Part shown: positions 22,006 through 34,728 of the stretch, one piece after another
Layout of the letters: every line of letters begins with the position of its first letter
How positions within the stretch are numbered: position 1 is the stretch's first letter
From: Cocos nucifera
Taxonomy: Eukaryota; Streptophyta; Magnoliopsida; Arecales; Arecaceae
Direction: 5' to 3'
Length of the DNA: 64,000 bases
Assembly (NCBI GenBank): GCA_006176705.1
Contig: QRFJ01000086.1
Location: 62,001-126,000 of the forward strand
Position numbers and translations under genes: made by a program
Notes under the pieces: generated by a model
The model's input: only the letters and a program-made list of their open reading frames with translations
Database searches by the model: none
Told to the model about the DNA's origin: nothing

Positions 22006-23004
22006 TATAATCACTTGAAGCTAAAACCATTTTACTTTCTGATTAGGTAGAAGTTTAGGAAGTATTACTTTGATGGTGCCTTTCCTCCTAGGGTTGCTCC
22101 ATACTGTGTTACATCAAAAACCTGAGGGTCGGCACAGACTATGGTGACATTGGATACAAATAACAAAAAGAAAGCATTTCCAAGGCCAGTGGTTTTGCAA
22201 ACATGGTGAAGTCATGGTGAATCTTTTAGCACAAGAGACAGAATGACTAGTTTATTCTGCTTCTTGTTTGAATTTTTTTACACCCTTTTCTCTTACTGCT
22301 TGCCCTATTAACATAGCAGAGGAATGAATCAATAACTTCAGCTATTGTTGCAATGTTACCACGAACGGCTCTCTCTCTCTTAATGTCTTTTTGAACGCCA
22401 GTGAGAGTAACTTCGAGAACCACTAGTGATTTATGTTGCATTTGACGGCAGACCAAGATTCTGGCAAATCATTTGTCATTAACACAAACAAAAAAAAAAA
22501 AAAAAAAAAGGGTCAACATGAATATTTTCCAACATTTGATTAAAAAAAAAAGGTGAAAATATGAATATGTCATACAGCTGCCACAGCCTTTTTCACTAAT
22601 ACATATAATATATAATAAATAAACAGTCATAAATTTATCAGACAAAACTGATTATATCATCTCAAAAAATCTGCTCACACCAATTTTTTTTTTTTTTTAA
22701 CCTTCCCAGAAATTCCTTTTGTTCTAACTAATCAACAAACTTATTGTAGTCTAAAATATCTCTCACAAGCACTACAAAAAAAAAAAGAAAAGAAATTGAT
22801 GATATAAATTTTGGCTTTAGCATGCTGAAATGTGTCACAAATTAACTATATGATGTGACCAAAAGTATCACAGAAGCATCAGCTATACAAACGTAGGAAT
22901 GATGAATATGGATCCAACAATGCTTACAAGCATCGCATGTCATCAATGGATCCCGACGATGCTTATTAGTGTTGCCCGTCTTCGATGAACCTCCTGTTAG
23001 TGGA
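22006..23004. other. AT-rich host DNA; includes a block repeated at 58 kb
   Basis: No gene recognised. The part at about 22513-22690 (ACATGAATATTTTCCAACAT, then ACAGCTGCCACAGCC and AACAGTCATAAATTTATC) matches 57999-58150. Poly-A (22488-22509) and poly-T (22686-22699) runs flank it. Near 22939 the words ATGGATCCCGACGATGCTT also occur, slightly changed, at 35309 beyond the solo LTR. Confidence 0.4.
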
Positions 23005-23976
23005 TGTTGCCTAGAGGTAGCAACTTAAGAGAGGGATAAATTAGATTCTTATAAAGTTTTAATAAAATTAAACTTTAAGCAAAGATGTGCTCTAAATTAA
23101 ACTAACTTGAGTGTTTGTAATGAATATGCAATGTATAGCGGTGGAATTAATGAGATAATGTAAATATATAAAGTAAATATGTAAAATAAGAAATTAAACC
23201 AAGCAATCACACCATAGAGATAAAGAGATTTATAGTGGTTAAGAGCAATCCGCTCCTATATCCACTTTTCAAACTTCTCTAGGATTTTTACTATAATACA
23301 TACTTTATTATAGTGTGTTTGTTTTCTTTGGCTCATAAATAAATCTAGTTGATTTTATATAGGAGCATCAACCAAAACTTTATACCGTTAGTTTTTTTAG
23401 ACTCATTAACAACTTAAATGATTTTCCAGCTCGCTAACCAAACCTTATACTTATCCAATTTCGGACTTGGACGGCCTAACCCTAAGTTTTTTTTATCCTA
23501 AAGAAACTTGAAAAGAAAATCCAAAAATATAAGGTACAAAAATTTCAGCATAAATAAAATAGAAAGTATAAATTCTTTAAAGCTTAAAAAAGATGCTAAA
23601 GGATTGTTCTTTTGATGCTTCACTTCTTTTCAATTAATACTTGAGAATGTTGGAGAAGATCACTCTTAAAAGTCCGCTGACAACTATGCACTAATTCCTC
23701 TCTTTTCTTCTTTCTTAAGAATATTCAATAACCTCACTCAAATCTAATTGTTTTTCACTTGTTCCCTCTTGATCCTTTTTTTTTCTTGTGTCTCCTTTTT
23801 ATTTTCCACAAGTTCTATAATTTTTGAACTCATTTCTAGCTATTTATAGCCTTTGGAGATAAAAAATAGCTATTGAAAAAAGTTCTAGGTAAAATAGGAT
23901 AAGTTTCAGAACTAGCTGTTATGTTTGTAAAATAGCATCGAGCTAGTTTGGATCTAGTTTTGAACTGGCTCAAACT

Positions 23977-25305
23977 TGATGTGGGACAACCTTTAAAAAA
24001 AAAAAAAAAGCTTTCTTCCGTTCGTCAACAATAAATTACGTTCGATCATGGCACATTATTTTCAGGATAGACAGTATAGTTGCCTATACTCTAGTTAGAA
24101 GGCATGATTGATTGACACGGGATCAAAGTAAGATCAATCTAAATAATATAGATGAATGCTACTTTAGAGATCAATAAATAATTAACGATAATAAAGCAAA
24201 TAAATAGATAACAAAAATTAAACATGCTCACGAATAAATGTAAAAAGAAATATGAATGGAATGAAAGATAGCAAGAAAATAAGTCCGCAAAAAAATTTGA
24301 AAAGATAAAAAAATTTGGATCATGGTAGTTAAGAAACTACCCTAATTAGGACTCTTTAATCTTTTAACCAAGCAGATCTGTCGATAAAAAATTAAGTTTT
24401 TACCAACATTAGATCTAAAAAAAATAACTAAAAATTAAAGATCAATTGAGAAGGAACGAAGGTCATTGTCAACGTTTGATCTATAGAATAATGGATCACT
24501 CTTGGTGGAATAGGCTTGTATAAGTAGATGATAAAGATGATTCAAGATTGTAGGAACATTAGATCTTAAGTAGATGAAGGATAAAGGGATAGAAAGAAAG
24601 TGGACCTCACACCCTTCCCTCATGAAGCAATTTTTGATCTCACATTTTCTTCATCTCAGAGCGATTGACACAAGTATTTATGGATAAAATCGTTCATTCA
24701 TTCATTTATTATCCCATTCATAAAAGATACAAGAATTTATATAGGATCCTAGGGGTCCAATTTCTTTAAAAATCCTCTTTTCTTTACAAGGAAGAAATCG
24801 ACCCTCCCAACAAAAAAGTAAAATATTATGTCTAGTTTTCAAATACAATAATATATCATATCTATCTTTTATAAAATCATGGGAAAGAAATCAGTATTTT
24901 AATAAAATAAGTAAGAAATCAAGAACTCTTAAGGAATCCTAGAGAAGAAAAGAAACTCTATGTGGGCGCTTGATGCTTGACACAACTTGGCATGAGGATC
25001 CTTGGGCATGACACATGCTAGTGTGTGTATTTACTCCCTGGGCGTGTGGAGAGTGGTAGTTCCAAAGATTACGTAGACCAAGCTTGCTTCTTTATGATAG
25101 TCTCTTTCTGAATAGGACTTTAATCCAATACAAACCTAAGTATGGTCCTATGAATCCAAAACTAAAAGCATCAAAATAATTAATTGACTAAATCAAAAAA
25201 ACTGAAATCAAATAATTAAAGTAAAGTTAATCTGATGTGACTTCTTCAATCCAAATTGAATCTAAATTATATTATCAATTTCTAGTGGCTCTGATGTCCG
25301 TATCA
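23977..25305 (-). repeat. TE-C 3' LTR
   Basis: Aligns to 33412-34728 along its length; shared wording includes GGCATGATTGATTGACA and GATGAATGCTACTTTAGAGA. It is on the downstream side of the minus-strand element. Confidence 0.85.
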
Positions 25306-25489
25306 ATTCTCTCGAGGTGGAGAGAACTCAATCCTATCAAATAGGGGTCGATTCCACTTTGGTAATGCTTAAGCAAATCGGGATCAATACACTGCAGCTC
25401 TTCTCGAGTGATCCAGGTATCTTCAGATTCTGGTCAATCTCATCATCTAATCAAGTACCGCTGATAGTCTCAACTCCGGATGGAGATGA

Positions 25490-26700
25490 TCTACTCATCC
25501 AAAATTCTCTCAATCTGATCATGCTTTCCTGATATTTTGGTTGGTGGATACTCAGGAACAAGCTCGCTCTTAAAGATTGATTCAGGCTTAAACGACTCAC
25601 TAAGTATCCAAGCTATCTCTTTATAGGTGATGAGATCTGCAATATTAAAAGTAGAGCTAATCCTAAAATCAGAAGCTAAGTCCACAACATACGCATTTGA
25701 TCCGATCTTTTTTAAGATCTTAAACGGATCTGCTCCTCGAGCATGTAAGTTCTTCATAGTTCCTAATGAGAATTGTTCAGGCCTCATTCGAACCATCACA
25801 TAGTTTTCTTCTGCAAATTCTTAGATACGTCAATGAGAATCTGCATTCTGTTTATAAGTTTTATTACTAATACTAATTTTTTTACTAATTTTTTTATGTA
25901 GACTCTTGATATGCTGTGCAAATAACTCTGCAAATTCAAAAATTCTAGCATGCATGGGCAGTGGGATGAGGCCTATTGATTTTTTAGATTAATATCCATG
26001 AACTACTTCGAAAGGACTCATGCCAATGAACCTATTAACAAAACTATTATATGCAAATTTGGCTCGAGGCAATAAAAGATTTTAGTTACCCATATGCTCC
26101 CCAATCAAGCAACGCAGCAAATTTTCAAGACTCCTATTGACCACTTTGGTCTGACCATCTATTTGTGAGTGAAAGGTAGAAGAAAATTTTAATTTTATGC
26201 CTAGAAGATGCCATAGAATTTTTCAAAAGTAGCTCATAAATCTAACATCTTTATCAGACATAATGATTTTAGACAATCCATGCAATTTAACAATGTCATT
26301 AAAGTATATTCTTGAAACTTTCAATGCATCAAACATTTGACAACAGGATAAAAAATGGGCCATTTTTGAAAACCTATCTACAACCACTAGAATAGAATCA
26401 TGCTTCCTAACTATCTTAAGTAAGCCTAAAATAAAATCTATACTATCGTCTTGCCAAGGACTGTTTGGTACAAGCAAGAATGTGTATAGGTTGGTATTCT
26501 ATTTTCTCTGCTTGGCCACGATACATGTTCTACACTGGGCAACAATTCGAGCGACATCTTTTTTCAGGCTTGACCAAAAGAACTGAATTTCTACCAACTC
26601 TATGATTTTATTTCCACCAAAATATCCAGCTAATCCTCCGGTGTGTAGTTCCCAAACAAGAAAATCTCTTAAAGATGTATGGGAAACACACAACCTAGCT
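25490..26700 (-). pseudogene. TE-C integrase remnant
   Basis: The zinc-binding part is at 26693-26499 (HTGGLAGYFGGNKII, then VAQCRTC). The core is at 26477-26223 (WQDDSIDFILGL, VVDRFSKMAHF, SDKDVRFMSYF where other elements have S-D-R-D). The C-terminal part is at 25799-25491 (HARGADPFKILKKIGSNAYV). Stops split the frame. It is typical gypsy integrase with the GPF-type tail motif present as DPF. Confidence 0.78.
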
Positions 26701-26779
26701 TCTCCAAATAAGTAACTATCTTGAAGAATATATTCACTGTATTCTCTAGATAGTCCTTTTCGTAAAGTGGTAAGTATGC

Positions 26780-27870
26780 TGCCAAAATCTGGTCACTCCT
26801 TATAATCTTCTTTAATCTTATCAAAACCAATAACCTCCATACTAACAGTGGACAATAAAGTATGACGACGACTCAAGGCATCAGCAGCGCGATTCTCTAC
26901 ATCCGCACGGTATTTCAAAATAAAAGTATATGCTTGCAAAAACTCGACCCATCTACCATGTCTATGATTCAATTTTTTTTGAAAATTCAAGAATCGAAGG
27001 GCTTCATGATTTGAGTAAAAAATAAATTTTTGTGGTAGTAGGTAATGTCTCCAGTATCTTAGGACTTGGACTACCGCATAAAACTTCTTATCGCAGGTAG
27101 AATACTTTAGTTTAAAATCATTAAGTTTTTTGCTAAAGTATGCTATCGGATGACCTTCTTAACTAAGAACACCACCAATCCCAACTCCTGATGCGTTGCA
27201 TGCTATTTCAAAAATCTTGAAAAAATCAGGTAGATGTAAGACTGGGGCGTGGATCATTTTATCTTTAATGTCTATGAAGACTCTATTGGCTGTTTTAGTC
27301 TATTCACAATCTTTCTTTCTAATACAATCAGTGATGTGAGCACTATAATGCTAAATCCTTTTATGAACCTACGATAAAAGGTTGCTAATCCATAAAAACT
27401 CCACACGTCATGCACACTCTTGGGTATCGACCACTTAACTATTGCTTTAATCTTTTCAGAATCGGCAGATACACCATCATGGATGATAATAAAATCTAAA
27501 AAGATGACACGATCTGTCATGAAAGCACATTTCTTAGGATTGGCATACAGACTTTCTATTTTAAGAACTTGGCATATTTTTCGGAGATGATCTAAATGGT
27601 CCTCCATAATTCGACTATTGATCAAAATGTCATCAAAATATACGACTATAAACACTCCTATAAACAGTCGTAGTACTTAGGTCATCAATGTCATGAAAGT
27701 ATTAGGAGCATTGGATAATCCAAATGGCATCACCATCCACTTATATAAATCATCTTTCATTTTAAAAGTAGTTTTTCACTCATCTTTCGGTCTAATCCTT
27801 ACTTGATGGCAACTATTTTTGAGATCAATCTTAGAAAAAATAGTGACTCTGACCATCATATCTAGCATGT
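26780..27870 (-). pseudogene. TE-C RT core and RNase H remnant
   Basis: VVYFDDILINS at about 27650 is the catalytic Y-x-D-D box, followed by LYANPKKCAF and IPKSVHDVWSFYGLATFYRR, the usual gypsy thumb. RNase H wording continues to about 26800, ending YRADVENRAADALSRRH. Several stops are present. Confidence 0.78.
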
Positions 27871-28525
27871 CATCTAACCTAGGGATGAAAAATGATACTT
27901 AATGATGATCTTATTAATGGCATGGCTATCTATGCATATCCTCCATGTACCATCTTTTTTTGGAGTCAATAGTGCAGGAACCACACAAGAACTTAAACTC
28001 TCTCTCATGAATCTCTTTTTCATCAGCTCTCCAACTTGCCTTTGTAGCTCATCATGCTCGTGGGATTCAACCATTATACAAATTGGGTAGGATTGATCTA
28101 GGTACCAAATCAATGGCATGCTTAATATTTCTCATGGACAATAAGTGATATGAAAGATCCTCAAGGAAGATACCATGAAATTTACTAAGAAGGTTGACTA
28201 CTTTCTTAGGATGATCTATCTTAGGGTCCTCATGAACTTTTATTGTAGCAAGCATCCAAACTGATGATCCTTTACTCATGGTCATCTCTAATTTCTTAGC
28301 ACCTATCAAATGGAGATTTTTCTTTTTGATATTTTTTTTTGATCCATCTTCTATCTTTCTATTGGTATCCTTAGGTAGGAAAGGATTGATCATGATATTC
28401 TTATCCTTACGAATGAAACTACAGGAGTTGATTTGGCCATAAATCATGACATCATTATCAAACAACCAAGGTCAACCTAATATGATACTTCTGACTTCAA
28501 TGGATAAGACATCGCACCAAACATG
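27870..28525 (-). pseudogene. TE-C protease end and RT start
   Basis: Continues the protease from 31807 (VWCDVLSIEVRSIILG, then a frame with FDNDVMIYGQINSCSF). A linker follows, then the RT start (EHDELQRQVGELMKK, then SSCVVPALLTPKKDGTWRIC). These are gypsy RT motifs. Frame changes occur between pieces. Confidence 0.75.
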
Positions 28526-29379
28526 TGTTGAGAATAACATCTCAAATTCTTTTACATTAAGCCCATAACAAGGTTCAAGATAACGAACGAAATCCAACGA
28601 GCCCAAGAACACCTCAATCAGAGTCCGAATGAGAAAAATACGTGCGAAAAAAGCACTCGAAGCATCGCAGCGAAAGCCAAAGTGGGACCCATGGCCGGCA
28701 GGCCCACCGAAGGTGTGACCCAGGTGCGCGAGCCTACGGGGGCCAACCAAGGCGTGCATTTGTGCGGGGGCCGACCAAGGCATGGGCGCACGGCCCAGCA
28801 CCACGTGCGGCCCAGGCATGCGCGCAGGCAGCGGCCTGGGCCTAGGCGGCCTCGTGATCACATGGGTGTAGAGGATTTTTTTTGTGGTCTACATGCTAAA
28901 GAGCATGGATCGGGCATTTATCATAGCTTACGAGATTCCTTCTCCATGCTTTACTGGGTTTTGGATTGTATTCATGGCCTTTATAAGCAGCAGACCGAAA
29001 GCTAAAGGTGTGGCGATGGCTTAGTGATTTTAAAAGAGCCTGAGATGCAGAGAGCAGAAAAAAGAACGCCAGCAGATAGCAGGAGCAGAGGCTTTGGGCA
29101 GACAGTTAAACGATGGATTACAATCATTTCAGGAGGTCTTCAAGAGAGAATTTGTTCAGGATAACTTCTTATTGAGAAGATTGTATACGTGAGTTGAGAG
29201 TGGATAATCTCTTCTTGTATCATTTTCATAATAAAGTTTTGCATGCCCCATGGAGATGAGCCTTTAGGCTGATCCACATACTTGATTGTTCTTGTTTTGA
29301 TTTCTTCTTTCTTTCTATCGTAATTCGTTGGTACCAGATCCTTAACAAGTGGTATCAAAGCATATTGATACCCCCAACA
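28526..29379 (+). repeat. TE-D 5' LTR
   Basis: 854 bp with a GC-rich middle (about 28680-28860, many GGCCCA and GCGC words) in an otherwise AT-rich setting. A TATA-like CTTTATAAGCAGCAG lies at about 28980 and a GTATCAAAGCATATTGATA inverted repeat near the end. Ends at CCAACA. Confidence 0.85.
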
Positions 29380-29381
29380 AT

Positions 29382-29395
29382 TGGTATCAGAGCTC
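29382..29395 (+). promoter_or_regulatory. TE-D primer binding site
   Basis: TGGTATCAGAGCTC, three bases after the 5' LTR: the initiator-Met tRNA primer site used by most plant copia elements. Confidence 0.9.
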
Positions 29396-29445
29396 AGACA
29401 ATATCGGAGCCCAGATTGCAGCAGTGGTGATAGAGATTGAAGAAT

Positions 29446-30700
29446 ATGGAGAAGACAAGCTCAATCAAGATGGAGATCAACAAGTTTGATGGGAAGAGCA
29501 ATTTCTCCTTATGGCAAGTAAGGATAAAGGATGTCCTCATCCAACATGGTTTGATCGATGCTCTCTTATACGACGAGATGCCAGCCACCATAAAGGTGAA
29601 GGATTGGAAGCAAATTCAAATATAGGTGGTGAGCATGATCCGCTTGTACCTAGCGGATGATATGGTGATACATGTACTTAGTGAGACTTTTTCGACGGCG
29701 TTGTGGTCGAAGTTCGAGAAGTTGTATATGACGAAGTCCCTCACCAACACCCTCTTCCTTTGGAGGCAGTTCTATCAACTACAAATGGACGAAGGTCAGA
29801 GCATGCGAGAGCATCTATCCAACTTCTAGAAGATCCTCACCGACCTCCTCAGCATTGGTGAAAAAATTGAGGAGAAGACCAGGCATTGGTCTTGCTTGCG
29901 TCGCTTCTTCCTTCATATGAGTCCTTGATGATTATTTTTCTAGTGAAAAAGAGCACCATCAAGATGAACGAAGTCATTATGGTGATTCTCCAAAATGAGA
30001 TTCTCAGGAGGGAGAACCCAACTTCGAGCTCAGATGGTGGCAGCTCAGCCTTGACGATTTTTGAAGGAGTAGGAGGCAGTAGATGGAGCGATAGAGGATC
30101 ACGAGGAGGATGATCCAGGTCCAAGATGAGGGACCAAAGCAAGATCAAATACTAAAGGTGCGATGAGTTGGGGCATCGAGTCAAGGATTATCCACAACTC
30201 AAGGATCGGATGAGGGCTACTGTGGCGGTGGCTAGTAGCGATACAGAAGGTAGTGATGATATCCTTTTGATTACTAATGAGGTATCTACTTCTTTCTTTC
30301 AGTGGATTATGAATTCTACTTGTTCCCATCATGTATGTTGCAGAGAAGAGATATTTGACTTTCTGAAGACCAGTGAGGGCACTGTATTCCTACCAGACGG
30401 ATCGAGCTATAAGATCAAGAACAGCGGGATGGTCAGCATGAAACTCCATGATAGAGTAGTGAAGAAGTTGGAAGAGATCCGATACATACCTAACTTTAAG
30501 AAGAATCTAATTTCACTAAGTAGACTGGATTCGACCGACTTCAAATGAAAAGCTGATGGAGAAATCTTGAAGGTCATGCGTGAAAGTAGGGTGATGCTAA
30601 GAGAAAAAAGTATGGAGAATATTATCTTATGTCATGGAGCCCAGTACGAGATGGAGCTCCAGATAGAGATGAATCAGGCACGGGACGAGAGACTCTGGAG
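29446..30700 (+). pseudogene. TE-D gag-protease-pre-integrase remnant
   Basis: ATG at 29446 opens MEKTSSIKMEINKFDGKSNF, a copia gag start. Gag runs on past stops at 29623 and 29827 with MTKSLTNTLFLWRQFYQL. A knuckle-like YRCDELGHRVKDY lies at about 30155 with two of the cysteines changed. Then comes a protease stretch with IMNSTCSHHVC where an active D-S-A or D-S-G would be expected, and the phrase RYIPNFKKNLISLSRLDS of copia elements (about 30480-30535). A last piece, ILKVMRESRVMLREKS, is pre-integrase. After that, homology ends. Confidence 0.78.
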
Positions 30701-30924
30701 GACGACATGTGACGTCACAAGGTCAAGTTTCTATTGCCATAAGAAGCTATCCCGAGCATGTCTCGGATCAGACAGATCACAATAATTGATGGAGGTGGGA
30801 TCGAGCGGCCTGGCTCTACTCCCATATTTATCCATCCATGATCAACAGACGATTGCCCCAGGACATAGGGCGCTAGATAAGCTCTCAAATAGATGGAGAC
30901 CAAATATTGAGTCGAGATGAAGAT

Positions 30925-31806
30925 TATTGAGAATAACAGCTCGAATTCTTTCATATTAAGCCCACAGCAAGGTCCAGGATAATGAACGGAGTCTAACGAG
31001 CCCAAGAACATCTTAATTAGAGTCCGAATAAGAAAGATATGAGCGAAGAAAGCACTTGGAGCATCGCAGCGAAAGCTGAAGTGGGGCCCATGGCCGACAG
31101 GCCCACTGGAGGTGTGACCCAGGCACGTGGGCCCATGAGGGCCGGCCCAGGCACACACTAGCACATGGGCCAGCCAGTGCGCGGGCATGGCCAACGGCCC
31201 TGGTTGCAGAGCCACGTGTGGCCCAGGCCCAAGCGAGCGCATGCACGGGCAGCAACTTGGGCCCAGGCGACCTTGCAATCGCATGGGTGTAGGGGCTTTT
31301 TTTTCATGGTCTAAACGCCAAAGAGCGTGGACCGGGCATTTATCACGGCTTATAGGATTCCTTCTCCATGTTTTATTGGGTTTTGAACTATATTAGTGGC
31401 CTTTATAAGCAGCAGACCGAAAGCTAAAGGTGTAGCGGTGGCTTGGTGATTTTGAGAGAGCCTAAGATGTAAAGAGCAGAGAAAAGGATGCTAGCAGACA
31501 ATAGGAGCAGAGACTTCGGGCAGATAGTTAGGCGACGGACTACGATCATTTCAGGAGATCTTCAAGAGAGAGTTTGTTCAGGATAACTTCTTATTGAGAG
31601 GATTGTATACGTGAGTTGAGAGTGGGTAATCTCCTCTTGTATCTCTTTCTTTTCATAATAAAATTTTGCATGTCCCATAGAGGTAAGCCTTTAGGCTGAT
31701 CCACGTACTTGATTATTCTTGTTTTAATTTTTTTTTTCTTTCTATCGTAATCCGCTAGTACTAGATCCTTAACAAGTAGTATCAAAGCATATTGATATCT
31801 CCAACA
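30925..31806 (+). repeat. TE-D 3' LTR
   Basis: 882 bp, matches the 5' LTR throughout, including the GC-rich middle (31080-31300) and CCTTTATAAGCAGCAG (31400 on). The first TG has become TA. Confidence 0.85.
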
Positions 31807-32270
31807 ACGTGATCCTGAGAAGAATGGAGCTGGATGGAAATACGACATCTAAGTTTGATAAAAATAGAGAAAAAATTTATATAAGACATACGGTATGCAC
31901 TAGGATGATCTACATGAGCTAATCCTAATCGCTTACCTGTGTCAGTGGAAATGGTGTTGATACAGCTACTACTATCAATAATTACCTTATAAAGTTTGTC
32001 ACTAAATTTTATGAAGATATAAAAAATAAAGGTCCTACGCCAATCTTTACTTTTCTTAGTCTGTGCTAGAACATACCTGACAACTCCAAGCTTAAGGTCT
32101 GACTCCGATGCAACAAAATCTTGGATGTCCTCAGTATTCTCAAACTGCTCGACTAAGTTTGGATTAGCTTCATAAACTTCCTCCTCAATATTTTTTAGAA
32201 TTTTCTCTTCTAATTCTTCCAAATAAAGATCGGTTGGGACATTGTGCAGCAAAATGACCATAACCATGGC
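31807..32270 (-). pseudogene. TE-C protease, N-terminal part
   Basis: The frame includes FSDKLYKVIIDSSSCINTIS. The gypsy protease active site is usually D-S-G, here D-S-S, so catalysis is probably lost. The frame runs into the TE-D edge at 31806; the rest of the protease resumes beyond TE-D at 28525. Confidence 0.72.
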
Positions 32271-33390
32271 ACTTGAAATAATGTGATCGAGAATTACTTT
32301 TCTTAGATAACTCTCCTACAACTTCTTTTTCTTTATCTTCTTTTCTCATAATAGAATTTGTACATGGAGGTCCATTACTAGGAGCTTGGTTAGTATTGGA
32401 TCTCAATCTAAAAGGAGTTATTCGGCTAGGTTCAAGACAACGGGTAGTTGAATATCTAGAGAATTTTTCAAAGTCCAGGGCAAGTTGATAAGCTTGTTCT
32501 AACGTGGTTACCTCTCACAAAAAGAGCTCACGCTGGATATCCTCTTGTAATTCAGCTCTAAATCTAAATAAGGTAACAATCCTATCTTTGGTTACTCCAT
32601 ATTTCATGAGATACTCATCAAATCTCATAATGTACTTAGTGATTGATCTATTTTCTTAAGTAAGTCTCTGCTACTGATCTAAAAGTCTTTGTTGGTAAGA
32701 GGTGGGAAGGTACTTTTCTTTGAATTTCTTCTTCATTTCATCTTAGGTTTCTATTAGATCTTATTTTCTATGGTTGAGAAGATGCTTAACAATTTTCCAA
32801 TAAAGTCGAGCTTGCCTAACCAACTTCATCCTAGCAAACCTAACCCTCCTCGCTTCAGATATTTCGTACCATCCAAAATAGTGGTCCATGCTTGATTTCT
32901 AATTTAGGTATTCTCTCGGATCTAGACAACTATCAAAACTTGAAGCTTCAATCTTCACATTCCTAAGAACATGCTCATTCTGATCAAACTGATTATGGTG
33001 CAGGCATGCTGCTATAGGTCAATCTAGATCTAGATTTCTTCTTCTCTGTCCTATAAGTAATTGAAAAAACTTAGGTTCAGGTTGTGTTTGCCTAACTTCT
33101 TCTAGTACTACTATTTTTTTACTCATGATTTTCATAAAATCTTTCATGTCATCAAACTTCTCAGTTAGGATATTAATGATGGCTGCTGTATTGGGATCTA
33201 TATTGGTACTAAGTGGGGAGGTAGGACGTTGGTACTAGATACCTAATCTAGTAGTCATACAAGTTTAGGATGCAAAAATAAGATGCAGTAAGAAAAAATT
33301 AAAATGCTGAAAAGTAAATTATAAAATTTAAAATATGAAAATTTAAGTTGCAGAAATTTAAATTATAGAATTTAAACTAAAGCCTTAATC
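32110..33390 (-). pseudogene. TE-C gag remnant
   Basis: The 32406-32185 frame holds the knuckle YFKCHGYGHFAAQCPNR. The family pattern is C-x2-C-x4-H-x4-C, so the first Cys has become Tyr. Upstream (about 33200-32420) the capsid-like part can be followed over stops, with 'TTLEQAYQLALDFEKFSRY' just before the knuckle. Confidence 0.7.
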
Positions 33391-33411
33391 AGTCCGGCTC
33401 TAAAACCAAAT

Positions 33412-34728
33412 TGAAGTGGGATAACCTAAAAAAAAAAGACCAAGCTTCCTTCCATTCATCAACAATAAATCACGTCCGACCATAGCACATTATTTTTAGG
33501 ATAAATAGTATAGTTACTTATACTTTGCTCAGGAGGCATGATTGATTGACATAGGATCAAAGCGAGATCAATCTAAATAATACAGATGAATGCTACTTTA
33601 GAGATCGATAAACAATTAGTGATAATAAACCAAATAAATAAATAATAAAAATTAAACATGCTTATAAATAAATGCAAAAAGAAATATGAATGAAATGAAA
33701 GATAGCAAGAAATTAAGTCTGCAAGAAAATTTGAAAGAATAAAAAGAATCCGGATCATGATAGTTTAGAAGGTGTCCTAATTATGACTCTTAATCTTTTA
33801 ACCAAGTAGTTCTATGATAAAGAACTATGTCTTTACCAATATTGGATCTGAAAAAATAAGTAAAAATCAAAAATTAATTAAGAAAGAATGAAGGTCCTTG
33901 TCAATATTTGATCTATAGAATAATGGATCACTCTTGATAGAATAGGCTTGTATAAGTAGATGGTAAAGACGATTGAGGATTGTAGGAATATTACATCTCA
34001 AGTAGATGAAGAATAAAAGGATAGAAAGAAAGTGGGCCTCACATCTTTTTCTCATGGGACGATTTTTTGTCTCACGCCCTCTTTCACTCGAAATTATTGA
34101 CACAAGTATTTGTGGGTAAAATTATTTATTTATTCATTGTCCCATTCGTGAAAGATACAAGAGTTTATATAGAATCCTGGGGTTCTATTTCTTTAGGAAT
34201 CATTTTCCCTTTATAAGAAAGAAATCAACCCTCTTAACCAAAAAGTAAAATATCATGTTTGGTTTTCAGATATAATAATATATCATATCTATCTTTTATG
34301 GAAGTATGTAGAAGAAATCAGCCTTTTAACAGAATAAAAAATCAAGAACTCTTAAGAAATCCTAGAAAAAAAAAGAAACTCCATGTGAATGCTTGATGCT
34401 TAACACAACTTGGCATGAGGATTCTTGGGCATGGCACATGCTGGCATGTGTATTTTCTCTCTGAGCATGTGGAGAGTGGTGGCTCCAAAGATGACATGGA
34501 CTAAGCTTACTTCTTTATAATGGTCTCTTTTCGAATATGGCTTTAATCCAATACAAACCCAAGTATGGTCCTATGGACCTAAAACTAAAAGCATCAAAAT
34601 AACTAATTGACTAAATTAAAAGAACTAGAATCAAATAACTAAAGTAGAGTTAATCTGATGTAGCTTCTTCGATCTAAATTAAATCTAAATTATATTGCTG
34701 GCTTCTGGTGACTCTGGTGTCCACACCA
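33412..34728 (-). repeat. TE-C 5' LTR
   Basis: Upstream LTR. On the minus strand the bases next to it read TTTGGTTTTAGAGCC, a worn form of the initiator-Met primer site TGGTATCAGAGCC. Confidence 0.85.

Larger units (their letters stand above)
28526..31806 (+). mobile_element. TE-D: gag-only copia-like element inside TE-C
   Basis: LTRs 28526-29379 and 30925-31806 start TGTTGAGAAT/TATTGAGAAT and end CCAACA. The target duplication is ACATG/ACGTG (28521-28525, 31807-31811), one change in five. The interior is only 1.55 kb: gag, a CCHC-like knuckle, a protease stretch and the start of the pre-integrase. Integrase, RT and RNase H are absent. It reads opposite to its host element and interrupts the TE-C protease. 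This fits the class of LTR elements that keep gag only and borrow pol. Confidence 0.87.
23977..34728 (-). mobile_element. TE-C: decayed Ty3/gypsy element carrying TE-D
   Basis: LTRs at 23977-25305 and 33412-34728 (about 1.32 kb each) start TGATGTGGG/TGAAGTGGG and end CA. Flanks AAACT (23972-23976) and AAATT (34729-34733) agree at four of five. On the minus strand the order is gag, protease, RT, RNase H, integrase, which is gypsy order. TE-D sits inside the protease (28526-31806). Without TE-D the element is about 7.5 kb. All domains have stops. The lineage within gypsy was not settled; no chromodomain was recognised. Confidence 0.85.

Noticed and set aside
25400..26200. Envelope-like gene downstream of TE-C integrase
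   Set aside because: No signal peptide or membrane segment was found; the text is explained by the integrase C-terminus and the LTR.
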